13,574 nt of DNA from Pseudomonadota bacterium (GTDB lineage: Bacteria; Pseudomonadota; Gammaproteobacteria; Acidithiobacillales; Acidithiobacillaceae). Both the position numbers and the translations under genes were made by a program. How positions within the stretch are numbered: the stretch's first letter is position 1; each line of letters starts with the position of its first letter. The notes beneath the pieces were generated by a model, which did no database searches, was not told the origin of the DNA, and saw only the letters and a program-made list of their open reading frames with translations. The DNA is taken from positions 1 to 13,574 of the forward strand of contig JAKCBU010000009.1 of the NCBI GenBank assembly GCA_021839095.1, in the 5' to 3' direction. Positions 1-8,907 of the stretch are shown one piece after another.

Positions 1-285
1 TTGCGCGCCGTGGAAATCAACGCCGAGGTGGTGCTCAAGGGAACCAAGGTGGACGGTGTCTATACGGATGACCCGGTTACGCATCCCGAGGCCATGCGCT
101 ATCGGGAACTCTCCTACAATCAGGTGCTGGAGCAGGGTCTACAGGTGATGGACGCAACGGCCATCACGCTCTGCCGGGACAATGACATGCCCATCATCGT
201 TTTTTCCATGAACAAATCCGGCGCCCTGATGCGGGTGATGTTGGGCGAAGAAGAGGGCACTTCGGTGCGCAGAGAGATCGCATGA
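1..285 (+). CDS. pyrH: UMP kinase, C-terminal part (5' end outside window)
   Basis: These are the last 94 codons of UMP kinase, the cytoplasmic amino-acid-kinase-fold enzyme that phosphorylates UMP to UDP in pyrimidine nucleotide synthesis. The visible part carries the hallmark segment [15 protein letters not shown] near its start, then [19 protein letters not shown] and the C-terminal block [15 protein letters not shown] followed by GEEEGT. All of these line up with E. coli PyrH as I recall it. The TTG at base 1 is an internal leucine codon, not a start: the equivalent residues in the family lie about 150 residues into the protein, and the nucleotide-binding N-terminal half is missing only because the window begins here. 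The stop codon overlaps the frr start in an ATGA at 282-285. pyrH next to frr is a very common bacterial pair. The identification is secure. Confidence 0.96.
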   Translation: MRAVEINAEVVLKGTKVDGVYTDDPVTHPEAMRYRELSYNQVLEQGLQVMDATAITLCRDNDMPIIVFSMNKSGALMRVMLGEEEGTSVRREIA

Positions 286-842
286 GTATTCAAGAGATTA
301 AAAAAGATTCCGAAACCCGGATGAAGAAAAGTATTGAGTCCCTCAAGGGTGAGCTCACCCGGCTGCGGACGGGTCGGGCGAGCGCGGGGCTGCTCGACCA
401 CGTGCAATTGGACTACTATGGCGCGCCGACCCCGCTGGCGCAGGTGGCCTCGGTTTCGGTGGCGGACGCGCGCTCCCTCCTGGTGACTCCTTGGGAGAAA
501 AATCTAATCCCGAAAATCGATAAGGCTATTCGCGACGCCGATCTGGGGCTCAATCCGGTGGCGGGCTCGGATAATGTGCGCGTGCCTTTGCCCCCTCTGT
601 CGGAAGAGCGGCGCAAGGAAATGGTCAAGGTGGTGCGCCAGGAAGGAGAGGGCGCGCGCGTGGCTATTCGTAACATTCGGCGCGATAGCCTTTCTCAGGT
701 GAAAGAGCTCCGCAAGCAGAAGACGATTTCCGAAGATGAAGAGCGGCGCGCCGAGGAGGAATTCCAGAAGTTGACCGACCGTTTCATTGATGAAGTGGAT
801 GCGGTGGTGGAGGCCAAGGAAGCTGACCTCATGGAGGTCTGA
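282..842 (+). CDS. frr: Ribosome recycling factor
   Basis: This gene encodes a 186-residue ribosome recycling factor, almost the same length as the 185-residue E. coli protein. With EF-G it splits the post-termination ribosome so that subunits, mRNA and tRNA are released. Visible family motifs are LRTGRAS (about residues 28-34), the domain-II region around YYGAPTPL, and the C-terminal helical block [13 protein letters not shown] followed by VAIRNIRRD. It is rich in Arg, Lys and Glu, as expected for the long three-helix bundle. The ATG at 282 overlaps the pyrH stop (ATGA), and a purine-rich AGAGAG at 271-276 could serve as ribosome binding site. The next gene starts 4 nt after its stop. Nothing is abnormal in it. 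Confidence 0.98.
   Translation: MSIQEIKKDSETRMKKSIESLKGELTRLRTGRASAGLLDHVQLDYYGAPTPLAQVASVSVADARSLLVTPWEKNLIPKIDKAIRDADLGLNPVAGSDNVRVPLPPLSEERRKEMVKVVRQEGEGARVAIRNIRRDSLSQVKELRKQKTISEDEERRAEEEFQKLTDRFIDEVDAVVEAKEADLMEV
833..838 (+). promoter_or_regulatory. Ribosome binding site of uppS
   Basis: GGAGGT lies inside the last codons of frr, 8 nt before the ATG at 847. It is one of the strongest Shine-Dalgarno matches in the window. It decides the uppS start in favour of 847 over an in-frame upstream ATG at 787, which would lie deep in frr. Confidence 0.75.
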
Positions 843-846
843 TCCC

Positions 847-1608
847 ATGTCTTCTGGGCATGAAAACCGGCCTGCCATACCGCGCCATATTGCCGTCATC
901 ATGGATGGCAATGGTCGCTGGGCCTACCGCCAGCATCTCCCGCGAGTGGCGGGTCATCGCCGCGGGGCCGAAGTGGTGCGGGAAATGGTGCAATCCTGTG
1001 TGGACTTGGGTATCCCCTTCCTGACACTGTTTGCTTTCAGCACGGAAAACTGGCGCCGCCCGGCCCTGGAAGTGCGGTTGCTGATGAATCTCTTTCGTCT
1101 CTTGTTGCGGCGGGAAGTGCGTAAACTGCAGGAAAACGGCGTCCGCTTATGCATCATCGGTGATCGCGGTGCGCTGGACCGTGACATTCGTCAGCTCATC
1201 GAAGAGGCGGAAACCCTGACCCGTGCCAATAATCGTCTCCAACTCAATCTGGCGGTGAATTACGGCGGGCGCTGGGACATCACCCAGGCGGCCCGCGCGG
1301 CCATGGCGGCGGTTCAGGCGGGTGAGTTCGCGCCGGAGGATTTGTCTGAAGCGCACATTGCCCGTCATCTCGCCTTGGCGGACATTCCCGAGCCCGATCT
1401 GCTGATTCGTACGGGTGGAGAGGAAAGGATCAGTAACTTTCTGATCTGGCAACTGGCTTACACGGAGTTTTATTTTACCGACACATTATGGCCGGATGTG
1501 GATCGGGCGGTTTTGGAACACGCCCTGCATTCCTTCGCGCATCGGCAGCGGCGCTTTGGGCGAACCGGTGATCAGGTGCTGGAGGCCGATTGCTCCGTCA
1601 GCGACTGA
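847..1608 (+). CDS. uppS: Undecaprenyl diphosphate synthase (cis-prenyltransferase)
   Basis: The product is 253 residues, the same length as E. coli UppS. The family condenses eight isopentenyl diphosphates onto farnesyl diphosphate in cis to give C55 undecaprenyl diphosphate, the lipid carrier for peptidoglycan and O-antigen, at the inner face of the cytoplasmic membrane. Visible motifs are HIAVIMDGNGRWA (residues 14-26, with the Mg/diphosphate-binding Asp at 20), GHRRGAEVV, LTLFAFSTENWRRP, LNLAVNYGGRWDI, and the C-terminal signature DLLIRTGGEERISNFLIWQ followed by YTEFYFTDTLWPD. The ATG at 847 was chosen from the GGAGGT at 833-838 and from family length. The 3' end overlaps cdsA by 19 nt. 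Functionally it depends on isoprenoid precursors made through Dxr, encoded two genes on. Confidence 0.97.
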   Translation: MSSGHENRPAIPRHIAVIMDGNGRWAYRQHLPRVAGHRRGAEVVREMVQSCVDLGIPFLTLFAFSTENWRRPALEVRLLMNLFRLLLRREVRKLQENGVRLCIIGDRGALDRDIRQLIEEAETLTRANNRLQLNLAVNYGGRWDITQAARAAMAAVQAGEFAPEDLSEAHIARHLALADIPEPDLLIRTGGEERISNFLIWQLAYTEFYFTDTLWPDVDRAVLEHALHSFAHRQRRFGRTGDQVLEADCSVSD

Positions 1609-2402
1609 TTACCGCCACGCTGCTGTTTCTGCTGGTTCTTGGTTTGATTTTCTGGGCCTCCTTCTGGATTTTTCTGGTTTTTCTCCTGTTGCTGGCTCTG
1701 CTGGCGGGACGGGAGTGGGGCCAGCTCAGCCTGATGGCCCGACCCGGCTGGCTGGCGGTGGCGCTGGCCGTGCTGGTGCCCGTTGCCGCCCTTTCCGGTC
1801 TGGTATCGTGGCCAACTCTCGCCGCGGGCAGCGTAATCTGGTGGCTATCGCTGATGATATTGCTGGCCACTCTGTCACCGACGCCTTTGCGCGAGGCCTC
1901 CGCCTGGCAGCACGTGGTGAGCGCGCTGTGCGTTTTCCCCACGCTGCTGCCCGCCCTGCTGTTGAGCCTGCATCTGCAGCAGCGCGCGCCATGGCTCCTG
2001 CTTTGGGTGATTCTGGTGGTCAGTGCTGGTGATGTGGGGGCGATGACTTTTGGAAAGATCTGGGGGCGCCGCCGCCTGGTCCCGCGCATCAGCCCTGGAA
2101 AGACCTGGGAAGGCCTGCTGGGTGGCTTGCTTGCCAGCGCCATTATGGGCACACTGGGCGGGTGGGTATGGATGGGCGCAACGGTCTCCATACTTTGTCT
2201 CGGTGCCGTTCTGGGATTGATCACCGGGGCTTTTGCGGTCTCAGGGGATCTTTCCGAGAGTTTTCTGAAGCGCCGCGCGGATTGCAAGGAGAGTGGCCAG
2301 TTGCTGCCGGGACATGGTGGTTTGCTGGATCGCTTGGACAGCATGAGTGCCGGCATCCCGGTCTTTGTGGCCGGGCTCTATTATCTGGGTTGGTGGAAAT
2401 GA
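1590..2402 (+). CDS. cdsA: Phosphatidate cytidylyltransferase (CDP-diglyceride synthase)
   Basis: This 270-residue integral membrane enzyme makes CDP-diacylglycerol from CTP and phosphatidic acid, the branch-point step of phospholipid synthesis. The N-terminal two thirds is mostly hydrophobic, with several long Leu/Val/Ala-rich segments beginning at residue 7. Family motifs follow: [15 protein letters not shown], then [10 protein letters not shown], then the C-terminal signature from S-x-x-L-K-R through [12 protein letters not shown]. In that signature the usual Lys-Asp-Ser-Gly is Lys-Glu-Ser-Gly (Glu at residue 234, bases 2289-2291), a conservative change at a normally invariant acidic position. 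The start is TTG at 1590, 19 nt inside uppS. GGAGG at 1581-1585 precedes it at a short 4-nt spacing, and MLRQRLITA is a typical CdsA N-terminus. The stop overlaps dxr by 4 nt. Confidence 0.94.
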   Translation: MLRQRLITATLLFLLVLGLIFWASFWIFLVFLLLLALLAGREWGQLSLMARPGWLAVALAVLVPVAALSGLVSWPTLAAGSVIWWLSLMILLATLSPTPLREASAWQHVVSALCVFPTLLPALLLSLHLQQRAPWLLLWVILVVSAGDVGAMTFGKIWGRRRLVPRISPGKTWEGLLGGLLASAIMGTLGGWVWMGATVSILCLGAVLGLITGAFAVSGDLSESFLKRRADCKESGQLLPGHGGLLDRLDSMSAGIPVFVAGLYYLGWWK

Positions 2403-3583
2403 CACGAGGGATTTGCATACTCGGGGCGACGGGCTCCATCGGCAGGAGCACCTTGGATGTGGTGGCACTGCATCCGGATCGTTTCCGGATCGTTGCTCTG
2501 ACGGGAAATCATCGCGTCGCGGAAATGCAGGAGATTTGTCGTCTCCATCATCCCCAACTGGTAGTCATGGCGGCTCCGGAGGCCGCGCAGCGATTGCGGA
2601 TGGCCCTGCGCGATGAGGGTCTGAAAGACATCCAGGTGGAGAGTGGCCCGGAGGCCCTGGCGGAAGCCGCGCGTATGCCTGGAGTGGACGAAGTCATGGC
2701 CGCTATTGTCGGAGCGGCCGGTCTGTTGCCGACCCTGGCTGCGGTGGAGTCGGGCAAAAGGGTCTACTTGGCCAACAAGGAATGCCTGGTCATGGCCGGG
2801 AACCTGTTCATGGAGCGGGTGCATCAGCGTCAGATAACACTACTCCCCATAGACAGTGAACATAACGCGGTGTTTCAGTGCCTTGCGGAAGGCAAGGGGG
2901 TGCGCCGTATTATGCTGACCGCCTCCGGCGGACCCTTCCGCACCTGGCCGGTGGAGCGCCTGGCGGCGGTCACGCCCGACCAGGCTTGTGCTCATCCCAA
3001 TTGGGTCATGGGACGCAAGATTTCCGTGGATTCAGCGACCATGATGAACAAAGGTCTGGAAGTCATCGAGGCGCATTGGCTCTTCGATCTGCCGGCCGCG
3101 CAGATCGATGTGCTCATTCATCCGCAAAGCATCATCCACTCCATGGTGGAGTATGTGGATGGCTCCGTGCTGGCGCAATTGGGCAACCCCGACATGCGTA
3201 CCCCCATTGCCCATGCATTGGCCTATCCGGGACGGATGGAGAGCGGTGTCTCTTCGCTGGATTTGGCGCGGGGTCCGGATCTCCGATTCGAGGAACCGGA
3301 TTTGCAGCGTTTTCCGTGTCTGGCGTTGGCTTTCAATGCCTTGCGTGCCGGTGGCGCCGCGGCGACCGTGCTGAATGCGGCGAATGAGGTCGCGGTGCAG
3401 GCCTTCCTGGACGGAGCCCTGCCCTTCTCCCGGATTGCGGCGGTTGTGGAGGAGACGCTCACGGATTTACAGCCGGCTGCCCCGGATCATCTGGACGGCG
3501 TGCTGGAAATCGACCGCTTGGCCCGGGCAAACGCGGTTCGCCACCTGTCCGGACAGGAGTCGAGCAGGCGGCGGTCTTCCTGA
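2399..3583 (+). CDS. dxr: 1-deoxy-D-xylulose 5-phosphate reductoisomerase
   Basis: The 394-residue product (E. coli about 398) converts 1-deoxyxylulose 5-phosphate to 2-C-methyl-D-erythritol 4-phosphate with NADPH, the first committed step of the MEP isoprenoid pathway in the cytoplasm. Visible features are the NADPH-binding GATGSIG (residues 9-15), [11 protein letters not shown], and [12 protein letters not shown] with the metal-binding Asp152 and Glu154. Also present are [27 protein letters not shown] followed by Glu221 (the third metal ligand by alignment), [12 protein letters not shown] and [12 protein letters not shown]. Compared with E. coli, the loop between DSEHNA and SGGPFR is about 12 residues shorter. 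The ATG at 2399 forms an ATGA overlap with the cdsA stop and places GATGSIG at the normal distance. A longer in-frame reading from 2162 lies inside cdsA and is not needed. It supplies precursors for UppS. Confidence 0.97.
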   Translation: MTRGICILGATGSIGRSTLDVVALHPDRFRIVALTGNHRVAEMQEICRLHHPQLVVMAAPEAAQRLRMALRDEGLKDIQVESGPEALAEAARMPGVDEVMAAIVGAAGLLPTLAAVESGKRVYLANKECLVMAGNLFMERVHQRQITLLPIDSEHNAVFQCLAEGKGVRRIMLTASGGPFRTWPVERLAAVTPDQACAHPNWVMGRKISVDSATMMNKGLEVIEAHWLFDLPAAQIDVLIHPQSIIHSMVEYVDGSVLAQLGNPDMRTPIAHALAYPGRMESGVSSLDLARGPDLRFEEPDLQRFPCLALAFNALRAGGAAATVLNAANEVAVQAFLDGALPFSRIAAVVEETLTDLQPAAPDHLDGVLEIDRLARANAVRHLSGQESSRRRSS

Positions 3584-3589
3584 GGGCGA

Positions 3590-4948
3590 ATGCAGACGCT
3601 TGAGACCATAGGGGCCTTCATTCTGGCCATAGGCATTCTCGTACTGGTGCACGAATCGGGACATTTCGCCGTCGCCAAGTCCATGGGTGTCAAGGTACTT
3701 AAATTCAGCATTGGTTTTGGTCCAGCCCTGATCAGCCGCCGCTGGGGGCGCGATCAGACGGAGTACGTTATCGCGGCGCTGCCCCTGGGTGGCTACGTCA
3801 AAATGCTGGGCGAACAGGGCGATGAACCCATCTCCGCGGACGACAGCAAACGGGCCTTTGACGCGCTGGCGCCGGGTAAGCGTTTCCTTATCGCGCTGGC
3901 GGGGCCGGTGGCGAACCTCTTGCTGGCCGTTTTCGCCTACGCCGGGGTGGCCTGGCTGGGCATTCCCGGATTGGCGCCCATCGTTGGCTTGGTGCAGGAT
4001 CATTCGCTGGCGGCCAAGGCGCAACTGCAACCGGGTGAACGGATCACGAGGCTGAATGGGCGGCCGGTGTACACCTGGGAGGATATGCGTCTGGGACTGC
4101 TGTCGGCGGCCATCGCGCGCACGCCGGTGACGTTGCAGACCACGCGCAGTGACGGTGTGCGGGCGAATCGCGTGTTGCCCTTGCAAACGCTTCCTGCGGA
4201 CAGCGTGGGGCCGGGCTTCATCCGTAAATGGGTCGGTATGGAGCCCTATCTGCCGGCCGTCATCGGTGCGGTGGAACCCCATAGTCCCGCACAGCGGGCC
4301 GGATTGCAGCCCGGAGACCGCATTGTTGCGGTGAATGGTCAACGCATTTTCAGTTGGCAGAACCTGGCACGACAGGTGGTGTCGCATCCGGATACAGTCA
4401 TCCACCTGCGCTACGTGACCGCGCAGGGGGTGACCAACGCCGTCAGTCTGACCCCGCAATTGTTTTTGGATAAAAGCGGAAAATCGGTAGGACGTATCGG
4501 CGTCGTCATGGCGCCGCTGCCCAAAAGTCTGGTGGTGCTGCGTGAACGCGGGCCACTGGAAGGGCTGATCTACGGTGCGCGAACCACTTGGCGGATGTCG
4601 TTCATGACGGTGGAAATGATCGTACGGATGGTGCAAGGCTTCGTCTCCCCGGACAACCTCAGCGGAGTGATCACCATAGCGCAATTCGCCGGTCAATCGG
4701 CGCAAGCCGGTTTGGCGCCATTTTTATCCTTCCTCGGGCTGGTGAGCATCAGTCTCGGGGTGCTCAATCTCCTGCCTATCCCCATTCTGGACGGCGGGCA
4801 TCTGGTGTTTTACGCCATAGAGATGGTACGTGGCAAGCCACTCTCCGCGGTGGTGGTGCAAAAAGCGCAGCAGATCGGTATAGTGCTGCTTCTGATGCTC
4901 ATGTCCTTCGCCTTCTACAATGATATTATGAGACTGCTGAACCCGTGA
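3590..4948 (+). CDS. rseP: Site-2 intramembrane metalloprotease RseP with two PDZ domains
   Basis: The 452-residue inner-membrane zinc protease corresponds to E. coli RseP (450 residues). In the family it makes the second, intramembrane cut in anti-sigma factor RseA after periplasmic cleavage, releasing sigma-E, and it also clears signal-peptide remnants. The first transmembrane segment carries HESGHF (zinc ligands His21 and His25, catalytic Glu22; many homologues have HEFGHF). The second active-site motif is LLPIPILDGGHL, with the third zinc ligand Asp401. LPLGGYVKM and LAGPVANLL are typical. Two periplasmic PDZ domains lie between, roughly residues 125-210 and 220-300, the second containing SPAQRAGLQPGDRIVAVNG. 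The ATG at 3590 follows the dxr stop by 6 nt, with TGAGGG at 3581-3586 only 3 nt upstream. Its stop overlaps the bamA GTG. RseA and RpoE themselves are not in the window. Confidence 0.96.
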   Translation: MQTLETIGAFILAIGILVLVHESGHFAVAKSMGVKVLKFSIGFGPALISRRWGRDQTEYVIAALPLGGYVKMLGEQGDEPISADDSKRAFDALAPGKRFLIALAGPVANLLLAVFAYAGVAWLGIPGLAPIVGLVQDHSLAAKAQLQPGERITRLNGRPVYTWEDMRLGLLSAAIARTPVTLQTTRSDGVRANRVLPLQTLPADSVGPGFIRKWVGMEPYLPAVIGAVEPHSPAQRAGLQPGDRIVAVNGQRIFSWQNLARQVVSHPDTVIHLRYVTAQGVTNAVSLTPQLFLDKSGKSVGRIGVVMAPLPKSLVVLRERGPLEGLIYGARTTWRMSFMTVEMIVRMVQGFVSPDNLSGVITIAQFAGQSAQAGLAPFLSFLGLVSISLGVLNLLPIPILDGGHLVFYAIEMVRGKPLSAVVVQKAQQIGIVLLLMLMSFAFYNDIMRLLNP

Positions 4949-7290
4949 AAAAATACAGCCTCAGCTTGGCCTCCCCCGTAATTCTCGCCGCCGGTGTGGC
5001 TTGCGTCACCGCCGCCTGGGCGGTACCCGCCTGGGCATTTACGCCCTTTACGGTCAAAAATATAGAAATTCGCGGCCTGGAGCATATCGCTCCTGGCACG
5101 GTCTATAATTACCTGCCCATCCATATTGGCGATCAAGTGGATGACCAGCAGGCGCAGCAGGCCATCAAGGCGCTGTATTCCACAGGTTTCTTCAAGGATG
5201 TGACCATCGCCCGTTCCGGTGGCACCCTGCTGGTGATCGTGCAGGAACGGCCCATCATCGCCAGTATCCATTTGAAGGGCATAAAGGCCTTTTCTAAAAG
5301 TGAGGTCAATGGCACTCTCAAAGGACTCGGACTGGTGGATCGGCGAATCTTTAATCGTTCGGTGCTCGATCAGGTGGTGCGTGGCCTGCAAGAACAATAC
5401 GAAGGCATGGGCTACTACAATGCCAAAATTCATGCGCGGGTCGAAAAACTCCCGCGTAACCGGGTGGCGATCCATATCGATGCGCAAGAGGGCGAGCAGG
5501 CTACTATCAAGCAGGTGACCATTGTTGGCAATCACGCCTTCAGTGAAAGTCGGTTACGCGGATTGTTCAGTGTCGGTGCGCCGAATGCCTTCTCCTTTTT
5601 CACTAAAAATGATCGTTACTCCCGGGAAAAGCTCATGCGAGGCCTCGAAAAGCTGCATAACTTCTATCTGGATCGTGGCTATCTGAATTTCGATGTGGAA
5701 TCGAGCCAAGTACAGGTGTCGCCGGATCGGCGCTTTGTTTATATCACCATCAATGTGCATGAGGGTGATGTCTATCATGTCCAGTCCGTGAATTTGAGCG
5801 GTAACTTGATAGTGCCCAAACCGGAACTGGAAAAACTGGTTGAAATCAAGCCAGGGGATTTGTTCTCGCGCGCCAAGATCAACGACACCAACAGTGCCAT
5901 CGCAGACAAGTTGGGTGATTTGGGTTACGCATTCGCCAACACCACGCCGGTGCCCAAGGTGAACCCAAAAACCCATGAAGTGGCCCTGGACTTTCAGGTC
6001 GATCCGGGTCGCAAGGTCTACATACGTCGTATTGAGATTACTGGCAACGACAAGAGCCGGGACTATGTGGTGCGGCGTCAATTCCGCCAGATGGAAGGCG
6101 CGCTCTATAACGGCGCGCTGATCAAACGTTCCAAGATGCGCCTGCAGCAGACAGGTTTTTACGACAAGATAAACACCAAGACGGTGCCGGTTCCCGGACA
6201 TCCGGATGAGTTGGATCTCGATGTGCATGTGAGTGAGAGGCCGACGGGTAGTTTTAGTATCGGCGTGGGCTATTCCAATGCGCAAGGGGTCCTGTTCAAC
6301 GGATCCGTCAGCCAGAACAACTTCATGGGGACCGGCAACGCCTTGTCGCTCTCGGCGAATGTGGGCGGCTTGGGGACGGCGTATAATCTTTCTTTCACAG
6401 ACCCGTATTTTACGCCGGATGGCGTCAGTCTGGGCTTTAATCTGTATATGAACAACACCAATCTGTCCATCCTGTCCGTCGCCCCTTATCAGGAGATCGA
6501 TTATGGTGGCGCCGTGACACTGGGTATTCCGGTGATGCAGTATGTGTATGACTATATGTCGCTGGGATTCAGTAATACGACGATTAATCTGTTTTCTAAC
6601 TCTCCCTACATCTACCAAAATTATGTCAATACGTTTGGCCGTACCGCCACCGCGTTGACCGTGGGTAATAACCTGACGTATGACAGCCGGAATTCACCCA
6701 TTTTCCCCACCAAGGGATTCTATGGAAGCTTGTCGCTCAAGGCGGCGGTCCCCCCCGCGAAGCTGCGTTGGTACAAGGCGGAGATCAAAGCCAACTACTA
6801 CCATCCGATTAACTCCTGGCTGACGGCCGGTGTGGGCGGACGTTACGGATTTATTAACGGCTACGGGGGTAAACAGGTTCCATTTTTCAATAATTATTAT
6901 CTGGGCGGTCCGACCACCTTGCCGGGTTATCAAACGTATTCGTTGGGACCACAGGTGGGCGGCTATCCGGTGGGTGGTACCCGTGAACTGCTGTTCAATG
7001 CCAGTCTGTATTTCCCGCTACCGGGTCTTGCAAGCGATAGCAATTTCCGGATGTCATTGTTTTTGGCCAGCGGGTGGGTTTATGGTGTGGAGGCAAATAC
7101 CAGTGGCTCGGTCTACAACTACAGCAATAACTACTTCCCAGGTTTGGGCCAAATGCGAACGACGGCCGGTGTCGGTTTTCTGTGGATCAGCCCGATGGGT
7201 CCCTTGCGCCTGTCGCTCGCTGTGCCGCTCGACAAACGGCCGGGTGATTTGACTCAGCCCCTGCAGTTCACCGTCGGCAACAATTTTTGA
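4945..7290 (+). CDS. bamA: Outer-membrane protein assembly factor BamA (Omp85), with atypical L6 motif
   Basis: The 781-residue precursor is the central subunit of the BAM complex, which folds and inserts beta-barrel proteins into the outer membrane. A signal peptide (KK near the start, hydrophobic core, AWA before about residue 32) is followed by five POTRA domains, roughly residues 32-430. The surface-antigen barrel runs from about residue 434 to the C-terminal Phe, which closes a normal beta-signal. The start is GTG at 4945, overlapping the rseP stop (GTGA). Length and position are canonical, but the loop-6 motif that is normally V-R-G-F/Y reads L-P-G-Y (residues 659-662). Two acidic residues reported to pair with its Arg (E. 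coli Glu717 and Asp740, by my recall) align with Tyr689 and Ala708. The rest of the barrel is intact, so this looks like a functional variant, not decay. A second bamA copy elsewhere cannot be excluded. Confidence 0.96.
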   Translation: MKKYSLSLASPVILAAGVACVTAAWAVPAWAFTPFTVKNIEIRGLEHIAPGTVYNYLPIHIGDQVDDQQAQQAIKALYSTGFFKDVTIARSGGTLLVIVQERPIIASIHLKGIKAFSKSEVNGTLKGLGLVDRRIFNRSVLDQVVRGLQEQYEGMGYYNAKIHARVEKLPRNRVAIHIDAQEGEQATIKQVTIVGNHAFSESRLRGLFSVGAPNAFSFFTKNDRYSREKLMRGLEKLHNFYLDRGYLNFDVESSQVQVSPDRRFVYITINVHEGDVYHVQSVNLSGNLIVPKPELEKLVEIKPGDLFSRAKINDTNSAIADKLGDLGYAFANTTPVPKVNPKTHEVALDFQVDPGRKVYIRRIEITGNDKSRDYVVRRQFRQMEGALYNGALIKRSKMRLQQTGFYDKINTKTVPVPGHPDELDLDVHVSERPTGSFSIGVGYSNAQGVLFNGSVSQNNFMGTGNALSLSANVGGLGTAYNLSFTDPYFTPDGVSLGFNLYMNNTNLSILSVAPYQEIDYGGAVTLGIPVMQYVYDYMSLGFSNTTINLFSNSPYIYQNYVNTFGRTATALTVGNNLTYDSRNSPIFPTKGFYGSLSLKAAVPPAKLRWYKAEIKANYYHPINSWLTAGVGGRYGFINGYGGKQVPFFNNYYLGGPTTLPGYQTYSLGPQVGGYPVGGTRELLFNASLYFPLPGLASDSNFRMSLFLASGWVYGVEANTSGSVYNYSNNYFPGLGQMRTTAGVGFLWISPMGPLRLSLAVPLDKRPGDLTQPLQFTVGNNF

Positions 7291-7307
7291 CGGGGTGGTG
7301 TTAAGGA

Positions 7308-7844
7308 ATGGGCTGGTCATTGCGGACAGGGGTTATCCTGCTGATATTGCTGGCTTCGGGAACGGCATGGGCCGCCCCCTTGAAGATTGGTTTTGTGGAT
7401 CTCGATCGCGCGCTGCGCGAATTGCCGGAGGCGCGGGCGGGCGCGATTAACCTTAACAAGCAGGTGGCGGCGAAACAAAGAGAAATCGAGGCCAAGCGGC
7501 AACAGATCGGTGATGCGCAAAAAGCCTTGGAGAAAGATTTTCCCCATCTCACCAATGCGCAACGGCAGGAACGGGAGGCGCGATTGCAGAGCATGATTCT
7601 CAATTTGCAACAGTTCCAACGGCAGGCTCAGGACAGCCTGAGTTATCAGCGCAACCAGATTCTTAAAAGGATTCAGGATCAACTGGTCAAGGTGGTGAGC
7701 CGGATTGGGCGCGCCGGACACTATACTGTCATTTTGAATGATAAATCGGTGCTTTACGTGAGTGGAGCCATTGATCTCACTTCGCAGGTGGTCGCTGCGA
7801 TGGCGAATAAACCGATGCCTGGCAAGGCCGGTGGTGGTAAGTAG
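7308..7844 (+). CDS. skp: Periplasmic chaperone Skp/OmpH
   Basis: The 178-residue product is an OmpH/Skp-family protein. Skp trimers hold unfolded outer-membrane proteins in the periplasm and deliver them to BAM. A signal peptide ends at about TAWA (residue 22) before [14 protein letters not shown], the usual first beta-strand of mature Skp. A long charged helical stretch with regular Gln, Lys, Glu and Arg spacing (about residues 45-130) fits the coiled-coil tentacles. [22 protein letters not shown] is the typical C-terminal body strand. The start is uncertain: AAGGA at 7303-7307 directly abuts the ATG at 7308, whereas a TTG four codons on (7320) would have normal spacing and still leave a good signal peptide. 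It lies 17 nt after bamA and 1 nt before lpxD, as in many Proteobacteria. Confidence 0.92.
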   Translation: MGWSLRTGVILLILLASGTAWAAPLKIGFVDLDRALRELPEARAGAINLNKQVAAKQREIEAKRQQIGDAQKALEKDFPHLTNAQRQEREARLQSMILNLQQFQRQAQDSLSYQRNQILKRIQDQLVKVVSRIGRAGHYTVILNDKSVLYVSGAIDLTSQVVAAMANKPMPGKAGGGK

Positions 7845-7845
7845 C

Positions 7846-8907
7846 GTGACCGGTAAAGAATACTTGCTGGGAGAGCTTGCGGTGGTGGCCGGTGCGGAGT
7901 TGCGTGGTGATCCCGCGTATCGAATCCGTGCGCTGGCCCCCCTGGAGACGGCGGGGAGCGGGGATCTGACATTTTATCAGGATGCCCGCCTGCGTGGCCG
8001 ATTGATGGCGAATCAGGCCGGAGCGGTGATTCTCACTCCCGCCGCGGCGCAAACGTTTCCTGGACAGTGTTTGTTGACGGCCAACCCCTATGCGGCATTC
8101 GCGCGAGTCATGCAATATCTGTATCCACCGCTGGTGCCCCGGCCTGGGCTGCACCACACGGCACAACTGGCGCGGGACGCGCAGATAGATCCCAGCGCGC
8201 GCGTGGATGCCTACGTGCAAGTAGGGGCCGGGGCGGTGATCGCGGCGGAGGTCTGGTTGGAGGCGGGCACCTTTATTGGCGCGGCGGTGGAAGTGGGACG
8301 CGGGTCACACCTCTATCCTGGGGTCAAGGTCTATGCGGGTTGCAAACTGGGCGCGCACTGCATCCTCCATGCCGGTGCGGTGATCGGTGCCGATGGTTTC
8401 GGTTTTGCCGAGGCGGATGGCCAGTTTCTGAAAATACCGCAGGTGGGTCGTGTGCGCATTGGGGATAACGTGGAGATCGGTGCCAATACGTGTATCGACC
8501 GTGGTGTCCTGGACGATACGTGTATCGAGGATGGCGTGAAAATGGATAATCTGGTGCAGATCGGGCACAACGTCCGGATCGGTGCGCATTCGGTGATCGC
8601 CGGGCAGACCGGTATTGCGGGGAGTACGCGCATAGGCCGTCATTGCCGCATCGGTGGTCAGGTGGGGATCACCGGACATATCGAAATCGCCGATGGGTGT
8701 GTAATCGCCGGGCAGAGTGCAATCACGCACTCGTTGCGTCGCGCGGGTATTTATTCGGGGGTCATTCCGGCCCAAGAGGTGAGTCGTTGGCGGCGCATCG
8801 CGGCGCGTTTCGATGGATTGGATCTGTTATTTCGGCGCGTGCGGCGTTTGGAGCGCGGCGCGGGCGAGAATTTATCCACAAACGGAGAGTCGTCTGATCG
8901 TGAATGA
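7846..8907 (+). CDS. lpxD: UDP-3-O/N-acylglucosamine N-acyltransferase LpxD
   Basis: The product is 353 residues from the GTG at 7846 (E. coli LpxD 341). LpxD transfers a 3-hydroxyacyl chain from ACP to the 2-amino group of the UDP-monoacyl sugar, the third step of lipid A synthesis. An N-terminal uridine-binding domain ([16 protein letters not shown] near the start, DLTFYQD) precedes a left-handed beta-helix of many hexapeptide repeats with I/V-G spacing. The catalytic His by alignment is His241 in QIGHNVRIG, matching E. coli His239. [20 protein letters not shown] and [12 protein letters not shown] are family blocks. The reading frame stays open upstream to 7762, but that extension runs through skp and has no family counterpart. 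GTG codons at 7831 and 7834 are alternative starts. The end overlaps fabZ by 8 nt. Because gnnA and gnnB are present, its natural substrate probably carries an amide at position 3. Confidence 0.94.
   Translation: MTGKEYLLGELAVVAGAELRGDPAYRIRALAPLETAGSGDLTFYQDARLRGRLMANQAGAVILTPAAAQTFPGQCLLTANPYAAFARVMQYLYPPLVPRPGLHHTAQLARDAQIDPSARVDAYVQVGAGAVIAAEVWLEAGTFIGAAVEVGRGSHLYPGVKVYAGCKLGAHCILHAGAVIGADGFGFAEADGQFLKIPQVGRVRIGDNVEIGANTCIDRGVLDDTCIEDGVKMDNLVQIGHNVRIGAHSVIAGQTGIAGSTRIGRHCRIGGQVGITGHIEIADGCVIAGQSAITHSLRRAGIYSGVIPAQEVSRWRRIAARFDGLDLLFRRVRRLERGAGENLSTNGESSDRE

Noticed and set aside
787..846. N-terminal extension of uppS from the ATG at 787
   Set aside because: It would overlap frr by 56 bases, adds sequence not found in the family, and has no ribosome binding site comparable to the GGAGGT before 847.
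2473..2494. Perfect tandem 11-base duplication (TCCGGATCGTT twice) in dxr
   Set aside because: The protein aligns with E. coli Dxr here without insertion (HPDRF then RIVAL), and 11 is not a multiple of 3, so a recent duplication would have broken the frame. Chance similarity is the simplest reading.
3467..4705. Long minus-strand open frame (412 codons) opposite dxr and rseP
   Set aside because: It lies opposite two well-identified genes, is rich in His, Arg, Gln and Pro in a low-complexity way, and shows no recognisable domain. Long antisense frames are expected in G+C-rich DNA.
5554..6618. Minus-strand open frame (354 codons) opposite bamA
   Set aside because: It is fully antisense to the POTRA and barrel regions, has no recognisable motif or good start context, and looks like a by-product of bamA codon usage.
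6750..6756. Run of seven C residues in bamA
   Set aside because: It codes for part of Val-Pro-Pro within the barrel and is only one base longer than many runs in G+C-rich DNA; no sign of phase variation.
7291..7307. Possible promoter or terminator in the bamA-skp gap
   Set aside because: The 17-nt gap is too short for a promoter on its own and contains no inverted repeat; a sigma-E promoter inside bamA could not be recognised with confidence.
7762..7845. N-terminal extension of lpxD from the ATG at 7762
   Set aside because: The extra 28 codons are Arg-rich out-of-frame skp sequence, and the LpxD N-terminal domain begins just after the GTG at 7846.
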